From CAZBDU01 sp964490725 (GTDB lineage Bacteria; Spirochaetota; Spirochaetia; SZUA-6; DRHE01), in NCBI GenBank assembly GCA_964490725.1, contig CAZBDU010000123.1, forward strand, positions 1 to 13,422: a DNA stretch of 13,422 nt, read 5' to 3'. Numbering within the stretch: the first letter of the stretch is position 1; each line of letters opens with the position of its first letter. Under the pieces are notes generated by a model. It was not told the DNA's origin. It ran no database searches and saw only the letters and a list, made by a program, of their open reading frames with translations. A program made the translations under genes and the position numbers. This document shows positions 12,370 through 13,422 of the stretch, piece after piece.

Positions 12370-12556
12370 CAGGCCGCCGTGGCCGCCGTGGCCGCCGTGG
12401 GCGCGTGGGGCGGGCTTCAGGAGCAGCAGGGCAGGGCGCAGGCCCCGCTGCGCGCAGGATCTCGGTCGTCGCCCAGCTGGCTACGTTCGAGCCTCTTGAT
12501 GATAGGAAGTCTCGTACCACCTCGACTTCGAGGATATGCAGAATGGTGTTGCTCAT
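12362..12556 (-). pseudogene. Small ORF, probable degraded DUF2442-like gene
   Basis: 64 codons. The first dozen residues (ILHILEVEVVRDF) resemble the start of DUF2442 proteins, which commonly follow DUF4160 genes as the second gene of a pair. The rest does not continue the domain: it passes into an Ala/Pro-rich stretch and ends in a PRRPRRPRRP tail made by the 9-bp tandem repeat at 12372-12398. TGGAG lies about six bases before ATG 12556, and the frame begins two bases after the preceding stop, so it may still be translated. I read it as a remnant whose 3' part was replaced. Family link is weak. Confidence 0.35.
12372..12398. repeat. 9-bp tandem repeat, three perfect units
   Basis: GGCCGCCGT occurs three times in direct succession (12372-12380, 12381-12389, 12390-12398). 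It lies between the antitoxin promoter and the degraded DUF2442-like ORF; a prime site for slippage-driven copy number change. Confidence 0.85.
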
Positions 12557-12558
12557 CG

Positions 12559-12762
12559 CTACTCCAGGGGTGGGATTCGCCTCAATTCCTCGTGCCGGCG
12601 GGCCAATTCCCAGTCTTGGATCAGCTCATCCTGATATTTCTGGGCCCACTCCAAAGGAACGGAGATGGTACGGCCGTCCTGCAGATCTACGGTCAGAGTC
12701 GCCTCAGTCATCCTCACCACTCTGGCCAGGGGCTCCCTGGGCCGAGTGATGGAAGCACGCAT
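12559..12762 (-). CDS. Small DUF4160/DUF2442-like protein
   Basis: 67 residues. The C-terminal 35 or so (VPLEWAQKYQDELIQDWELA, then RRHEELRRIPPLE) match the end of DUF4160 proteins, where a VxxWxxxHxDELxxDWELA...KIxPL pattern is usual. The preceding segment ATLTVDLQDGRTISVPL instead reads like the DGRxISVPL strand of DUF2442. The protein is shorter than a full DUF4160 protein and lacks its N-terminal PPHFHA region. It is either a fusion, an in-frame deletion, or a short variant. ATG 12762 is preferred because AGGAG stands five bases upstream; an internal ATG at 12711 would remove 17 residues. These families are often found in toxin-antitoxin neighbourhoods, but their function is not established. 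Confidence 0.6.
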   Translation of the reverse strand: MRASITRPREPLARVVRMTEATLTVDLQDGRTISVPLEWAQKYQDELIQDWELARRHEELRRIPPLE

Positions 12763-12835
12763 TCCAGCTCCTGATGAGCATTCTCCTGCTCTTCCGCACG
12801 AGTTTCAAGATACGGCGAAGCTCCAACACAGGCGG

Positions 12836-13087
12836 CCGGAGCCTACGCATGCCATACCGGCCATCAGCGATTGCATCCGGTGGGTGAAGAACAGAATCAC
12901 CCTCGTGACCCTGGGACCGTTGACCAACATCGCGGTGGCACTGACGCTGGAGCCCAAGGTCGCAGAGTGGGTACAGAAGTGCTACGTCATGGGTGGCGCC
13001 TGCTGCGCGGTTGGGAACGTCACGCCCGCCGCCGAGCACAACATCTGGTGTGACCCTGAAGCCGCGAAGATGGTCGTCGATTCCGGG
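12836..13087 (+). pseudogene. Nucleoside hydrolase (IUNH family), internal fragment
   Basis: The + strand frame beginning at 12836 encodes about 84 residues from the middle of an inosine-uridine-preferring nucleoside hydrolase: PEPTHAIPAI, ITLVTLGPLTNIAVALTLEP, CYVMGGACCAVGNVTPAAEH and NIWCDPEAAKMVVDSG are characteristic blocks. The N-terminal DxDxxxDD metal site and the C-terminal part are both missing, so this cannot be a working enzyme. The frame itself stays open from an ATG at 12749 to the window end, but before about 12836 it is antisense to the DUF4160-like start and after 13087 it is antisense to the MNT remnant, so a real hybrid protein is unlikely. The C-terminal break falls exactly at the join with the MNT copy. 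Confidence 0.78.
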
Positions 13088-13242
13088 TCCATCGGCCAGA
13101 ACTCGACCAGGAAGTCCAGGTCCTCGATCCGGGCCAGGCTCGCGCCCTCCCTGCGCGCTCCGAACACGTACAGGCGCCGGACCGCCAGGTCCTCGCACAG
13201 AGCCGCGATGTCGGTCTGCCGGTCGAGGATCTCCCAGATCAT
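13081..13242 (-). pseudogene. Truncated MNT nucleotidyltransferase, copy 3
   Basis: From ATG 13242 the - strand encodes MIWEILDRQTDIAALCEDLA, AVRRLYVFGARREG and IEDLDFLVEFWPMDPES, almost the same as copy 2 and likewise with GA in place of GS. After residue 54 the frame passes into the antisense of the nucleoside hydrolase fragment, so roughly the C-terminal half of the domain (VNLLDTEMLDNPFLE...) is gone. The upstream flank is shared with copies 1 and 2. Confidence 0.78.
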
Positions 13243-13282
13243 CAGGGCAGATGTAGCATCCCATGGGGGTTTTCTCCAGGCG
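13081..13282. repeat. MNT repeat block, right copy
   Basis: Partner of 11442-11649; the longest identical run is 13196-13241. The homology begins abruptly at about 13081, the junction with the nucleoside hydrolase fragment, and extends past the MNT start into non-coding sequence. Confidence 0.75.
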
Positions 13283-13340
13283 GATCGGGCGATTTGCAGG
13301 CGAAGTGTGCGCGATGCCGGATACGTTGGGCGTGTCCCTC

Positions 13341-13401
13341 GCCGCGCCGCCGGCAGGCTCCTGCGGAAGTGGGAGAGCTGCGCCCGGGCCGGCGGCGCGG
13401 C
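13341..13401. repeat. Perfect 14-bp GC-rich inverted repeat
   Basis: GCCGCGCCGCCGGC at 13341-13354 and its exact reverse complement at 13388-13401, with a 33-base spacer that itself holds a small GCTC/GAGC pairing. There is no T-run. The stretch 13283-13422 carries no gene that I can support; the inverted repeat is its only distinct structure and the window ends 21 bases later. Confidence 0.6.
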
Positions 13402-13422
13402 TCGGGCCGGGCCCGGCGGGGG

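Noticed and set aside
12372..12398. CRISPR-like array
   Set aside because: The units are only nine bases and contiguous, with no spacers.
12749..13422. Frame open on the + strand from an ATG to the window end (about 224 codons)
   Set aside because: Only the middle (about 12836-13087) encodes recognisable protein, a nucleoside hydrolase fragment. The rest is antisense to the DUF4160-like start and to the MNT copy, and no ribosome site is seen.

Overview
The window is GC-rich and densely coded. Several starts are GTG, neighbouring genes overlap by a few bases, and Arg codons in the left half are mostly AGG/AGA. Gene content (a YheO/DauR-type regulator, a PatB-type C-S lyase and a split HcnABC/proline-dehydrogenase-like flavo-iron-sulfur complex with a ferredoxin subunit) fits a high-GC member of the Bacillota or a related thermophilic or anaerobic lineage. 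That is an inference from gene content; no rRNA or other phylogenetic marker is present.

Region 1 (1-6950, + strand) is one probable catabolic operon of nine recognisable genes plus one tiny ORF. The order is an RraA-family protein; a small [2Fe-2S] protein (HcnA-like); an FAD/NAD oxidoreductase (HcnB-like); a two-cluster ferredoxin-like subunit; a BFD-type [2Fe-2S] protein; a DAO-family FAD dehydrogenase (HcnC-like); a DapA/N-acetylneuraminate-lyase family enzyme; a 30-codon ORF; a MalY/PatB PLP enzyme; and a YheO/DauR-type PAS-HTH regulator. The five redox genes all overlap (4, 16, 8 and 17 bp), which suggests one translationally coupled complex. My reading is that an amino or imino acid (D-amino acid, proline or hydroxyproline type, or opine) is oxidised at the DAO subunit. 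Electrons would pass through the iron-sulfur subunits to the second flavoprotein or a carrier. The aldolase-fold, RraA-like and PLP enzymes would process the product. The substrate is not determined by the sequence.

Region 2 (6951-9202) holds a divergent pair: an ICMT-type membrane methyltransferase (- strand) and a pRiA4b-ORF3-like protein with a long extra C-terminal part (+ strand). They are separated by a short region with a small palindrome.

Region 3 (9203-13422) is accessory in character and mostly on the - strand. It holds two intact orphan minimal nucleotidyltransferase (MNT) genes and a truncated third copy, which share their upstream flanks. It also holds a two-gene unit (four-helix membrane protein plus exported protein, both unrecognised), a PIN/Phd toxin-antitoxin pair with a possible leaderless promoter and palindromic operator, and two small DUF4160/DUF2442-like ORFs. 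At the right edge a mid-gene fragment of a nucleoside hydrolase is joined directly to the truncated MNT copy. The right end carries a perfect 14-bp GC-rich inverted repeat. Arg codons in the toxin-antitoxin genes are nearly all CGN, unlike the catabolic operon, which is consistent with separate acquisition.
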